NCBI RefSeq assembly: GCF_030020805.1 | Contig: NZ_CP125098.1 | Span: forward strand, 3,929,501-3,993,500 | From: Paenibacillus sp. RC67 | Lineage (GTDB): Bacteria > Bacillota > Bacilli > Paenibacillales > NBRC-103111 | DNA length: 64,000 bases | Direction: 5' to 3' | Shown: positions 55,024 through 63,434 of the stretch, piece after piece | How positions within the stretch are numbered: position 1 is the first letter of the stretch | Layout: each line of letters opens with the position of its first letter | The notes under the pieces: model-generated | What the model was told of the DNA's origin: nothing | What the model saw: only the letters and a program-made list of their open reading frames with translations | The model's database searches: none | Program-made: the position numbers and the translations under genes

Positions 55024-56025
55024 CTACTTTCCTCCAAATAGTTCCGGATGGATGAACGCTGCCACATCCTCATACAAGTCAGCAAGCTGAAGACTGCCAC
55101 GCACGGCATTCGTATAATCGGCGACCATCACATTCCCTGTCTTTATTGCCTGGATATTTTGAAGCTTTTGATTCGAAAGCAGTTTGTTTCTAATCGCTTC
55201 ACGATCGGTTTTCTGAAATTCCGAAACAATAATTTTCTCCGGATTAGCAGCAATGATAGACTCCAAGGACATTTCAACACCTTGCTTCGACAATTGCATA
55301 TACTCTCCGCCGGCTCCCTCAATCATTTCATCAATTAAGCACCAGGAGGGAGGATAATAATCATAATTTTCACGTCCGGCGCCTGCGATAAACAGCACTT
55401 TTGGTTTGGTTTTAGCAGTACTTGCTATCTTTTTTATCTGATCGAACCTTTCATTCTGTTCTTTTACATAGGCCTCGGTTTGATTCTCAACATGAAATAC
55501 AATCCCAAAATTTTTGATATCTTTGAAGTATTCCTCTATGCTGCGCCCTACGGTAAAGTTAGCAGCCGAAATCACGGGAATACCCCTCTCCTTCCAAAAA
55601 GAGAAGTCCCCTACTCGATCTTCCTTCAGTGCAGAGGATAGGGAATAGATAAGGTCTGGCTGAAGGGCAATCACTGCTTCCTTAGATGGCCATAGCTTCG
55701 AAATAACCGGCATTTGGGCAATTTGTTCAGCATATTTGGATAAAGATTGATCTAGATACCCTACCCCAACCACTTTTTCCTGCAGTCCAAATCCGATCAT
55801 AAGCTCAGCCATCGCTTCGCCAATGACGACCACTTTTTTGGGCTCCTGTTTAATCGTCTGTGTCACCGTTTTCCCTTCATCGGTATAAACCTGGATTGAA
55901 ACCGGATAATAATTCCCTGCTCCCCGACCTGTAGTCTGCTCCTCGGCTGTCATTGTGTTCCCACAAGCAGAAATAAGAAAAGTCGCAAAAAATAATGGAA
56001 TGGCCTTTACAATGTGTTTTTTCAT
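55024..56025 (-). CDS. Iron-siderophore-binding lipoprotein
   Basis: A protein of about 333 residues of the class III (FecB/TroA-like) binding family. The ATG at 56025 follows GAGGAG, and the signal ends in lipobox ISAC. KVVVIGEAMAELMIGFGLQEKVVGV and the long helix FDQIKKIASTAKTK connect two lobes. It delivers a ferric siderophore to the FecCD permease. A Fur box lies 36 bases upstream. Confidence 0.9.
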   Translation of the reverse strand: MKKHIVKAIPLFFATFLISACGNTMTAEEQTTGRGAGNYYPVSIQVYTDEGKTVTQTIKQEPKKVVVIGEAMAELMIGFGLQEKVVGVGYLDQSLSKYAEQIAQMPVISKLWPSKEAVIALQPDLIYSLSSALKEDRVGDFSFWKERGIPVISAANFTVGRSIEEYFKDIKNFGIVFHVENQTEAYVKEQNERFDQIKKIASTAKTKPKVLFIAGAGRENYDYYPPSWCLIDEMIEGAGGEYMQLSKQGVEMSLESIIAANPEKIIVSEFQKTDREAIRNKLLSNQKLQNIQAIKTGNVMVADYTNAVRGSLQLADLYEDVAAFIHPELFGGK

Positions 56026-56060
56026 ACTTGGCTCCTCATTTGTCTTCATGTAGGCTTACT

Positions 56061-56079
56061 GATAACCATTATCATTTAC
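56061..56079. promoter_or_regulatory. Fur box
   Basis: GATAACCATTATCATTTAC matches the 19-base Fur consensus GATAATGATAATCATTATC at most positions and contains a GATAA/TTATC inverted pair. It lies just upstream of the siderophore-binding gene and downstream of the AraC terminator, so the operon is probably iron-repressed. Confidence 0.7.
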
Positions 56080-56157
56080 ATCAAAACAATGTGCTACCTG
56101 TTAAGGTATTTTCTTGGCCTGTAGAAGGAGCGAACCATTAGGGGAAACCCAGAGGAT

Positions 56158-56197
56158 AAAAAAACTCCTCCAACCATGCAGCACATGATTGAAGGAG
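56158..56197 (-). terminator. Rho-independent terminator after the AraC gene
   Basis: On the minus strand CTCC.TCAA.CATG pairs with CATG.TTGGAGGAG and is followed by seven T, 30 bases past the stop at 56227. It isolates the regulator from the uptake operon. Confidence 0.8.
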
Positions 56198-56226
56198 CTC
56201 TTCCATTCATTGTATTCACTCGGGAA

Positions 56227-57213
56227 TCAATTACTTTGATCCAAGCGTTTTAAGTATTCACTGGGCTTACAACCATAATACTTTTTGAAGTTAGCTGCAA
56301 AGTTGCTTACGTTGCTATATCCAACAGAAACCGCAGTTTCTCCAACATTTAATTGCTCTACTTCCATGTACCATAATGCCTTCTCCATCCTTTGTTTACG
56401 GACTAGCTCAAAAATGGTCATTCCGAATAGTTCGGGAAACCCTTTCTTCAGCTTGAATTCATTAAGTCCAACCCTCCTGGCTAAATCCCGGATGGACAAA
56501 GGATGTTCAAAGTGATGCACGACCAGATCTCTTGCCATGTTTAGCTTTGCAATATCATCTCGGCGCAAAAAATGATTTCCGCCCATAGCCCCTTGTCCAT
56601 CCAGCTCTCCGAACAAAGCGATGAACTCCATGGCTTTACTTTCTATATACAATCGTTTCATGGTTCCGTTATAGGTGCAATGGATGATATCCGACACGCA
56701 TTTGTGAATTGCAGGAGTAAACGAATAAGCATCAATATTCCCTTTATGACGGTGCAGCCACGTCTCCATCTTATGTTTCTCTGTTATATCTCCGGCGTAA
56801 TGGAATAACTCTCTTGGAGATAAGCGAACTTCCAGAAGCAGATTTCTTACGCCTGCTTTCTTTTCTTCGTATACCAGCTCATCTTCCATAAAAAGAACGT
56901 TCCCCGTTTGCGGTTCCGTATAGCTTTCTTTGCCATTCCATGCGCAATAAATACTGCCCTGCAAGCAATAGCTTAGTTCAAATAGGGGACAGGCCTCCTG
57001 AATATGAAGCTTCATATCCTGTTCGAATGTTATATCGGTGACCATGATTTCCATTCCCGGGCGAATGCGGGTTCGTCTAACGCTTCCCTTGCCAATATGT
57101 GATGGAATGGAAAGATGCTGCTCCCATTCTTTATGCTCAACATGACCATTCACAAGCTTAGTGAATCCATCAAATAAATGATGAATATCCGCATTCAATA
57201 TGTTTAGAGTCAT
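56227..57213 (-). CDS. AraC-family regulator, PchR/YbtA-like
   Basis: A 328-residue regulator resembling siderophore-responsive PchR. The N-terminal sensor contains YCLQGSIYCAWNG. The C-terminal DNA-binding region has GLNEFKLKKGFPELFGMTIFE (first helix-turn-helix and linker) and NVGETAVSVGYSNVSNFAANF (second). PchR-type proteins bind the ferric siderophore and activate uptake genes. It lies upstream of the uptake operon in the same direction, separated by a terminator and the Fur box. Confidence 0.88.
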   Translation of the reverse strand: MTLNILNADIHHLFDGFTKLVNGHVEHKEWEQHLSIPSHIGKGSVRRTRIRPGMEIMVTDITFEQDMKLHIQEACPLFELSYCLQGSIYCAWNGKESYTEPQTGNVLFMEDELVYEEKKAGVRNLLLEVRLSPRELFHYAGDITEKHKMETWLHRHKGNIDAYSFTPAIHKCVSDIIHCTYNGTMKRLYIESKAMEFIALFGELDGQGAMGGNHFLRRDDIAKLNMARDLVVHHFEHPLSIRDLARRVGLNEFKLKKGFPELFGMTIFELVRKQRMEKALWYMEVEQLNVGETAVSVGYSNVSNFAANFKKYYGCKPSEYLKRLDQSN

Positions 57214-57319
57214 CCCTCTGCACCTTCAGTCCTAATCAATCGATATAAGATGCATTGTACCCGGTCTTGCTTTTAAATACAACACGTGTCCCCTATAACC
57301 ATCTCTATAAGATTATGTA

Positions 57320-57348
57320 ACTTCAAAGTACCTATATGACTTCAAAGT
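57320..57348. promoter_or_regulatory. Twin operator-like repeats upstream of the PRISE reductase
   Basis: The 10-base near-palindrome ACTTCAAAGT occurs twice (57320-57329 and 57339-57348), 19 bases apart, about two helical turns. The second copy runs into GTACTTTT. HxlR regulators bind comparable GTAC/ACTT-rich sites, and an HxlR gene converges on the reductase gene. Confidence 0.55.
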
Positions 57349-57419
57349 GCGTACTTTTCAGCCGATTTTTTATGGTGCACAATGACAATGTATTACAAAT
57401 GGAGAGGGGAACATGAACG

Positions 57420-58490
57420 ATGAATATAAAAAAGAATGCAGCACATAAAACCGCACTTGTCGTCGGTGCCAATGGCGTCATCGGAAGAAATCTGATCAAC
57501 CATCTGATGGAGCTGCCAGACTGGGATATCATTGGATTATCGAGACGAGGAGGTGAATCCGTCGAACGGGTTCAGTATGTGGCCGTCGATCTGCTGGATG
57601 AAGCGGATACTCGTGATAAGCTAAGCAGCCTGACCCAAGTTACCCATATCTTTTATGCCGCCTATCAGGACCGCCCGACCTGGGCAGAGCTAGTAGCGCC
57701 AAACCTGGCTATGCTCGTCAATGTCGTCAATGCAATCGAGTCGGTGGCTTTTGGCCTACAACACATAAGTCTCATGCAGGGTTACAAAGTGTATGGTGCT
57801 CACCTCGGCCCTTTCAAAACGCCTGCTCGTGAAACCGATGCTTACCATATGCCTCCTGAATTCAATGTGGACCAGCAGCAATTTCTTGAACAGCGTCAGG
57901 TCGGACGCCAATGGACTTGGTCGGCACTGCGGCCTTCTGTCGTGAGCGGATTTGCTCTTGGCAATCCCATGAATTTAGCGATCGTCATTGGGATTTATGC
58001 TTCCATGTCCAAGGAGCTTGGTTTGCCATTACGCTTTCCTGGCAAGCCAGGAGCCTACAACAGCCTGCTTGAGATGACCGATGCCGGGCTCTTAGCCCGA
58101 GCTACCGTCTGGGCAGCTACCGATGAGCGCTGCGCCAATCAAGCGTTCAACATTACGAATGGGGATCTGTTCCGCTGGAATGAGATGTGGCCGAAGATAG
58201 CTGCCTATTTTGGACTGGAGACAGCACCTCCGCTGCAGATGTCTATGGAAGTGGTTATGGCGGATAAGGAGCCATTGTGGAATTCCATGATCGAGAAGTA
58301 CGGTTTAATGAACAACAGTTATCAGGATGTTTCTTCTTGGCGGTTCGGAGACTTCGTATTCTCGTGGGACTACGATTTCTTTGCTGACGGTACGAAGGCA
58401 CGCCGCTTCGGCTTCCATGAATTCATCGATACCGAGTCGATGTTCAGGAATATTTTTGACGAGCTGCGACTCCGCAAAGTAATCCCATGA
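57420..58490 (+). CDS. PRISE-like NADPH-dependent reductase (SDR family)
   Basis: A 356-residue atypical SDR related to progesterone 5-beta-reductase/iridoid synthase. LVVGANGVIGRNLINHL is the cofactor loop, LSRRGG suggests NADP, and HISLMQGYKVYGAHLGP contains the Tyr-lysine region of the family. RPSVVSGFALGNPMNLA and FNITNGDLFRWNEMWPKIA are also typical. Bacterial members reduce enone compounds. The ATG at 57420 follows GGAGAGGGG. Probably controlled by the HxlR regulator encoded convergently. Confidence 0.85.
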   Translation: MNIKKNAAHKTALVVGANGVIGRNLINHLMELPDWDIIGLSRRGGESVERVQYVAVDLLDEADTRDKLSSLTQVTHIFYAAYQDRPTWAELVAPNLAMLVNVVNAIESVAFGLQHISLMQGYKVYGAHLGPFKTPARETDAYHMPPEFNVDQQQFLEQRQVGRQWTWSALRPSVVSGFALGNPMNLAIVIGIYASMSKELGLPLRFPGKPGAYNSLLEMTDAGLLARATVWAATDERCANQAFNITNGDLFRWNEMWPKIAAYFGLETAPPLQMSMEVVMADKEPLWNSMIEKYGLMNNSYQDVSSWRFGDFVFSWDYDFFADGTKARRFGFHEFIDTESMFRNIFDELRLRKVIP

Positions 58491-58504
58491 CAAAACCTGC
58501 ACAA

Positions 58505-58538
58505 AGAAACCGGTACTGGAATCCAGTCACCGGTTTCT
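58505..58538. terminator. Bidirectional terminator between convergent genes
   Basis: Perfect 10-base arms (AGAAACCGGT and ACCGGTTTCT) with further inner pairing lie between the reductase stop (58490) and the HxlR stop (58541). T-rich sequence follows weakly on both strands. Confidence 0.7.
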
Positions 58539-58540
58539 CC

Positions 58541-58918
58541 TTATTCGAACACGCCTGGGCTTGGAGCGGTAGCCAGAATCGAGCCATTGTCACCATATAC
58601 CCGTTCCAAGTGCACATCCCCCCACCGACACATGGAATGAAGGATCTCCTTCAAAGTCCAGCCATACTCCGTCAATTCATATTCGACTTTCGGAGGAACC
58701 TGATTATAGGAGATCCGATTAATTACCCCATCCTTCTCCAGCTCGCGCAATTGTTCTGTCAGAACTTTTTGGGTAATTGCAGGCATTAAGCTCATGAGCT
58801 CGCCATTACGTTTTTTACCAAATGTCAGATGAAACAAAATAACCGGCTTCCATTTGCCCCCCATCACTTCGAGAGTCACTTCCACCGACGTATTGTATAA
58901 TTTCTTAGGCTCCTGCAT
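58541..58918 (-). CDS. HxlR-family transcriptional regulator
   Basis: A protein of about 125 residues. VMGGKWKPVILFHLTFGKKRNGEL is the family-defining winged-helix entry, and ITQKVLTEQLRELEKDGVI is the recognition helix region. The start at 58918 (MQEPKKL) is nine bases after GGAGGGG; a longer frame runs to 58948. HxlR proteins often sense electrophiles and control oxidoreductases, consistent with the neighbouring PRISE reductase. Confidence 0.9.
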   Translation of the reverse strand: MQEPKKLYNTSVEVTLEVMGGKWKPVILFHLTFGKKRNGELMSLMPAITQKVLTEQLRELEKDGVINRISYNQVPPKVEYELTEYGWTLKEILHSMCRWGDVHLERVYGDNGSILATAPSPGVFE

Positions 58919-59022
58919 TGGCCGAATCCCCTCCTCTTCCTTCAACAATACCGATTTGTATCCATAGGTGCAAGCTTAAACATGTATCAAACAACGTTTC
59001 CACGCCCATAATTCGCAGAAGC

Positions 59023-59050
59023 AAAAAACCGCATGCAAGATGCAAGCGGC
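59023..59050 (-). terminator. Rho-independent terminator of the phn operon
   Basis: On the minus strand CCGCTTGCA and TGCATGCGG arms with a short loop are followed by six T, 31 bases past the last phnE stop. Confidence 0.85.
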
Positions 59051-59080
59051 CCTCGTGACGAATCGATGTTCAATTCGATA

Positions 59081-59944
59081 TCAATCCATAACTCTTAATT
59101 TCTTCTTGATTCTCGAAGCCACGAGTTCGAGCAGGACGGCAAATGCCAGGATCAAATACGTGATCGCTCCAATCTCCCGAACATCATAATAATAGGAGCT
59201 CGCCATAAACATGTCGAAGCCGATTCCGCCCGCTCCTGCTGCTGCACCCATAGCAACCGCTACCGCGAAATTGATCTCAAACCGCATAAAGGTCCAGGAA
59301 ATCAAGTAGCTGATGGATGACGGAATGACCGCTTGAAATACGATCTGCCACCAACTGGCTCCACTTGCCTTCAATGCTTCAATGATCCCTTTATCCAGCT
59401 CCTCGAATGATTCTGAATACGCTTTAACCAGATAGCTGATGGAATGAAAGGTCATGCCGATGACCGCAGCAACGCTTCCCAGCCCCGCCGCAACCGCAAA
59501 GATCAACACCCACAAGACGGTCGGAACGGCTCTAATAAAAGCAACAAGGCCTTTAACAAAGATCGAGAGCCTGTAATTGGAGAGGTTCCGCGCAGCCAAC
59601 AGACTTAGGAACAAGGCGATGACAGCACCGAATAAGGTCGTAAGAAACGCGAGCCCTAAGGTAATGACTACCTGCTTCAGTGCCTCTCCAATAGTAATAT
59701 GATTAAGAAAAGGCTGGAAGAACATCGTCTTGATCGTATCCGCAGCCGCATAGACGGCATCCCAAAATCGGATATCCTTGTAGTCAAACGTAACAAAACC
59801 ATAGACGGTCAAAATGGCTAGAACCGTTAGCGTAAGCCGAATCAGCATGGTTTGTTTATTGAAAGGCTTCGCTTTGATCCGTTCCTCCATGGTCATCCTC
59901 CGATTGCTGCTATAGACCGTATGGACGGATTCCTGAATGTCCAT
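59081..59944 (-). CDS. phnE: Phosphonate ABC transporter permease
   Basis: A 287-residue permease with about six membrane helices. LVAFIRAVPTVLWVLIFAVAAGLG and the EAA loop LKASGASWWQIVFQAVIPSSISYLISW (around residues 195-220) identify PhnE. It starts one base after the stop of the other phnE gene, with GGAAGGTG inside that gene's end. The two PhnE proteins probably form a heterodimer. Last gene before the terminator. Confidence 0.93.
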   Translation of the reverse strand: MDIQESVHTVYSSNRRMTMEERIKAKPFNKQTMLIRLTLTVLAILTVYGFVTFDYKDIRFWDAVYAAADTIKTMFFQPFLNHITIGEALKQVVITLGLAFLTTLFGAVIALFLSLLAARNLSNYRLSIFVKGLVAFIRAVPTVLWVLIFAVAAGLGSVAAVIGMTFHSISYLVKAYSESFEELDKGIIEALKASGASWWQIVFQAVIPSSISYLISWTFMRFEINFAVAVAMGAAAGAGGIGFDMFMASSYYYDVREIGAITYLILAFAVLLELVASRIKKKLRVMD

Positions 59945-59945
59945 A

Positions 59946-60731
59946 TTACAAAATCACCTTCCTTACATAGTTGGAAACCGATTCAATGATCAAAATGGCG
60001 ATGACGATGACAATGACGACCAAAGAAGCGGAACTGTAATTCAAGCCTTTGTAATACAAGCTGAACAGGAAGCCAATGCCCGTACCCGTCAATATCCCGA
60101 TCAACGTTGCTTGACGAATATTCGTCTCCACCATAAACAATACCCAACTCAGCAATTGAGGAATACTCGAAGGAATAACCGATTGAAAAATGATAGAGAA
60201 GTAGCTTGCTCCCGTTGCCCTCAAAGCTTCTACGGAGCTGTTGCTCACTTCATCGATCGATTCCATGAAAGCTCTCGTGAGAAAGCCGAAGGAGCCGAAG
60301 AAAAGTGCAAAGTAGCCGGTCAGCACGCTTTGGCCGAACGAAAGCAGCAGAATCATTGACCATGCGGCAACATCAATATTGCGAAACAACGTCGCGATCG
60401 ATCTGCTTATAAAGCTGATGACTCCCCCCACTCCCGTCGTGTTGGAGCCTAGTATCGCAAACAGCAAGGCCAAAACAGCGGCGACCGTGGTAGATGCTAT
60501 CGAGACGAGCACTGTTTCGGACAAACTGCTTATAATCGCGGGAAGACGCTTCATTGCCTTTTCATTCGGATAAAAATTGCTGCTGGCCCACTCCGCCGCT
60601 TTCGGTATGGAGGTAAAGCCTTTGACTACGTCATAATCCGTAATAATGATCGCGATAATCGTTACCAAAAGGAGCAAAGCGCAAAAGAGCAGCGAATTCA
60701 TCCGTTTTCTCGCGAAAAAGTTAGACTGCAT
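59946..60731 (-). CDS. phnE: Phosphonate ABC transporter permease
   Basis: A 261-residue PhnE paralogue with about six membrane helices and the EAA loop LRATGASYFSIIFQSVIPSSIPQLLSW. It overlaps the phnC gene end by 11 bases and is followed directly by the second phnE. Tandem phnE genes are common in Bacillota and proteobacterial phosphonate operons. Confidence 0.93.
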   Translation of the reverse strand: MQSNFFARKRMNSLLFCALLLLVTIIAIIITDYDVVKGFTSIPKAAEWASSNFYPNEKAMKRLPAIISSLSETVLVSIASTTVAAVLALLFAILGSNTTGVGGVISFISRSIATLFRNIDVAAWSMILLLSFGQSVLTGYFALFFGSFGFLTRAFMESIDEVSNSSVEALRATGASYFSIIFQSVIPSSIPQLLSWVLFMVETNIRQATLIGILTGTGIGFLFSLYYKGLNYSSASLVVIVIVIAILIIESVSNYVRKVIL

Positions 60732-61509
60732 AGGAACCGCCTATCTCCTCCGCATGCTCATCCAGCTCAGAGCCGTAGATTCTGCTTAGCTGTTCACACT
60801 TAATCTGTGCAGGCGGCCCGTCATAGACGATAGAGCCTTTATTGACACCGATGATCCGGTCCGAATATTTCAACGCTACGTCCACTTGGTGTAAATTAAT
60901 AACGACGGTAATGCCCATTGTGGAAGAAATGCTGCGCAGGTGCTCCATTATGACTTTGGAAGCATTAGGATCCAATGAAGCGATCGGTTCATCGCATAAG
61001 AGCATCTTGGGATTCTGCACAAGCGCCCGGGCGATCCCGACCCTCTGCTTCTGTCCCCCGCTCAGCTGGTCGCAGCGCTTATAGATCTGCTCTTCCAGCC
61101 CAAGAATTTGGAGGATGTGGTAGGCTTGCTTCTTCTCTTCTTTAGAATAAAGCCCGAGAACACCTTCTAGGGTCGACTTGTAACCGAGACGCCCATGAAG
61201 GACGTTCTCGATCACAGTAAGACGGTTCACCAGATTGTAATGCTGAAAAATCATGCCGATCCGGGTTCTGAATTTCTTCAAATCGCTTTTCTTCATTCCC
61301 ATAACATTAGCACCATCAAAAATGATCTCTCCGCTGCTTGCGTCAATCATGCGGTTAATACAGCGAAGGAGAGTGGACTTCCCCGCCCCTGATGGTCCGA
61401 TGATCGAGACGAACTCCCCTTCTCTCACAGCGAAATTAACATCTGATAACGCTCTTGTATCCGTGCCATATTGCTTCGATACCTGCTTGAATTCCAATAA
61501 CGTTGTCAT
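60721..61509 (-). CDS. phnC: Phosphonate ABC transporter ATPase
   Basis: A protein of about 262 residues. Walker A is IIGPSGAGKSTLLRCINR, the signature is LSGGQKQRVGIARALV and Walker B is MLLCDEPIASLDP. LRCINRMIDASSGEI and NLVNRLTVIENVLHGRLG are typical of PhnC. I use the ATG at 61509, preceded by GGGAG, instead of 61527. It energises phosphonate import with PhnD and the two PhnE proteins. Confidence 0.95.
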   Translation of the reverse strand: MTTLLEFKQVSKQYGTDTRALSDVNFAVREGEFVSIIGPSGAGKSTLLRCINRMIDASSGEIIFDGANVMGMKKSDLKKFRTRIGMIFQHYNLVNRLTVIENVLHGRLGYKSTLEGVLGLYSKEEKKQAYHILQILGLEEQIYKRCDQLSGGQKQRVGIARALVQNPKMLLCDEPIASLDPNASKVIMEHLRSISSTMGITVVINLHQVDVALKYSDRIIGVNKGSIVYDGPPAQIKCEQLSRIYGSELDEHAEEIGGSYAV

Positions 61510-61545
61510 GGTTAACTCCCTTATCAAGTTTTGTACGGTTGGTCA

Positions 61546-62604
61546 TTACTTGGACAGCTCTCTTACCGGATTAAACCAAGCATCCTCTACAGGAAGAAAC
61601 TTCTCTTTACCAGTCTTTTGCTTGAACAAGCCGGATTCTTTCGAATCACTTGGCAGGAATACTTTAGTATTCTTGGTCACAGCATCTGAAGTGAACGCAT
61701 CCTTCAGTTTCTTGATGTCTTCCGCGCTTACGGTACCTGTGTTGATAGCAAATGGCGAATTCAGGACCGGAGTTACGGAAATAAGCGCAAACTCTTTGCC
61801 AATCAGTGTATTAAACGGTTCAGCTGCACCTTGTTTTACCTTGTACACCGCTCCCGGCTTGTTAGCCGTTCCCGAAGCCAGCTCTACATAGTTAGACACG
61901 CATGTGTCACAAAAGGCAGCAACATCCGCTTTGCCCGTCAAAAGATTCACTGCCGCCCCTTGGTGCGTACCGCCGAATAATACTTCACTGAAAAATTTAT
62001 CCTTGCTGCCTTGCAGCAAATCTTCTGCCGTCAGGCTCTTGTATTTGTCTTTCTTAGAGAAGTAGCTTACGATGCCTGCCGATGGTACTTTAAATCCGGA
62101 TGTGGAGGAGTTAGAAACAAAGGAGAACTTTTTGCCGGCAATATTATCGATGGCAAAGCCATTTCCGCTTTTATACGAATCCTCTTCCCCTTTTCTTACA
62201 TTCAGCCAGCTGAAGTATACGGCATCATCCAGCGTACCGGACTCACCGCTTGCTACGACCAGGGGCTGTACTTTTTTGTTTTTCGCATTGGCTTCTACAT
62301 AACCTTGAGGTCCCATGAAGGCGAGATCGGCACTTCCGTTAGCAATGGCTTCAATCGCAATAATATAGTCGGTCGTTGTCTTGTGCTCGACCTTTTTTCC
62401 AGTTGCGGTTTCAATGACTTTTCCCAGTTCATCGCGAGCGTTTTTCAAATCTGCACCTGATTCATTAGGATACCAAGCAATGGTAATCGTATCCTTGGTT
62501 TTAACAGCTGCTGAAGCGTTCTTTGCATCTCCAGCTTTGGAACCGCAGCCTGCTGCTACAGCTGCCAGAGATAACGAAATGATGAGAGTCAAAATCTTTT
62601 TCAC
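61546..62604 (-). CDS. phnD: Phosphonate-binding lipoprotein
   Basis: A 352-residue PhnD-type binding lipoprotein starting at GTG after GGGAGGAG. The signal ends in a lipobox-like AAGC. TIAWYPNESGADLKNARDELGKVIE and DLAFMGPQGYVEA line the phosphonate site in this family, and SFVSNSSTSGFKVPSAG is the conserved hinge region. It follows phnL by 85 bases, the largest gap in the operon. Confidence 0.93.
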   Translation of the reverse strand: MKKILTLIISLSLAAVAAGCGSKAGDAKNASAAVKTKDTITIAWYPNESGADLKNARDELGKVIETATGKKVEHKTTTDYIIAIEAIANGSADLAFMGPQGYVEANAKNKKVQPLVVASGESGTLDDAVYFSWLNVRKGEEDSYKSGNGFAIDNIAGKKFSFVSNSSTSGFKVPSAGIVSYFSKKDKYKSLTAEDLLQGSKDKFFSEVLFGGTHQGAAVNLLTGKADVAAFCDTCVSNYVELASGTANKPGAVYKVKQGAAEPFNTLIGKEFALISVTPVLNSPFAINTGTVSAEDIKKLKDAFTSDAVTKNTKVFLPSDSKESGLFKQKTGKEKFLPVEDAWFNPVRELSK

Positions 62605-62689
62605 TTTTAAACTCCTCCCGATGACACCATGGTTTTATTTGGTCAAGTCCATTGTAACTAGGAATTATTATCTGAATGTTTTGACAATT

Positions 62690-63418
62690 TTAAGTTGTTG
62701 TAAGCTTTTCCTTTTTTTCGGTTGCGAGTATGCTTCCGTTCTGAATGCGATACTCGCGGTTACATAAGTCATGCATAAACTCCAAGTCGTGAAAAATACC
62801 GAGCATCGTAGCGCCTTCCTTCATAAGCTGCTCAATCAGCACCTTGACCTTGAGCTTGGAGCCATGATCCAGGCTCGCCGTAGGCTCATCCAGCAGAAGC
62901 AAACGCGGACGTTTGACCATCGCTCTAGCGATATTTAAACGCAGCTTTTCTCCTCCGGAGAAAGTAGCCGGGTAACTGTCCCACAAGCTGCGGTCCAGTT
63001 CAAAATGCTCCAGCATTTTGATCGTTTCAGCTTCTGCATATTCTGCGTCATGCCCCATTTCAACAATGGCATTGCGAACCAGCTCTCGGGCTGTTGTGCG
63101 CGGCATCACATTCAGAAACTGGGATACATAGCCGATCTCATGCTTGCGAAGCTCAATGATCGTCTGCTCAGTTGCGGCAGCCAGATCAATGCGGCCAAAT
63201 CTTTCCGAGTTGTACCAAATGTTTCCCGTGCGTGGAAGATAGGTACGATAGATGCATCTCAATACGGTCGACTTGCCGCTGCCGCTCTTCCCGGTGATAC
63301 CAACAAACTCCCCTTCCTGCAGATGAAGGCTTACATTCTCAACCGCTGGAATATGTTTGTCCAGATTGTGCAGTGTAAATGACTTGGATAATTGCTCAAT
63401 CGACAGCAGGTTCTCCAT
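62690..63418 (-). CDS. phnL: C-P lyase system ATPase-like protein PhnL
   Basis: A 242-residue ABC-type ATPase of the C-P lyase complex. Walker A is GITGKSGSGKSTVLRCIYRTY, the signature is FSGGEKLRLNIARAMV and Walker B is LLLLDEPTASLDHGSK. The segment GYVSQFLNVMPRTTARELV is typical of PhnL rather than PhnK. It works with the carbon-phosphorus lyase core rather than as a transporter component. It starts 17 bases after phnM. Confidence 0.93.
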   Translation of the reverse strand: MENLLSIEQLSKSFTLHNLDKHIPAVENVSLHLQEGEFVGITGKSGSGKSTVLRCIYRTYLPRTGNIWYNSERFGRIDLAAATEQTIIELRKHEIGYVSQFLNVMPRTTARELVRNAIVEMGHDAEYAEAETIKMLEHFELDRSLWDSYPATFSGGEKLRLNIARAMVKRPRLLLLDEPTASLDHGSKLKVKVLIEQLMKEGATMLGIFHDLEFMHDLCNREYRIQNGSILATEKKEKLTTT

Positions 63419-63434
63419 GTGCTATCACCTCCTG

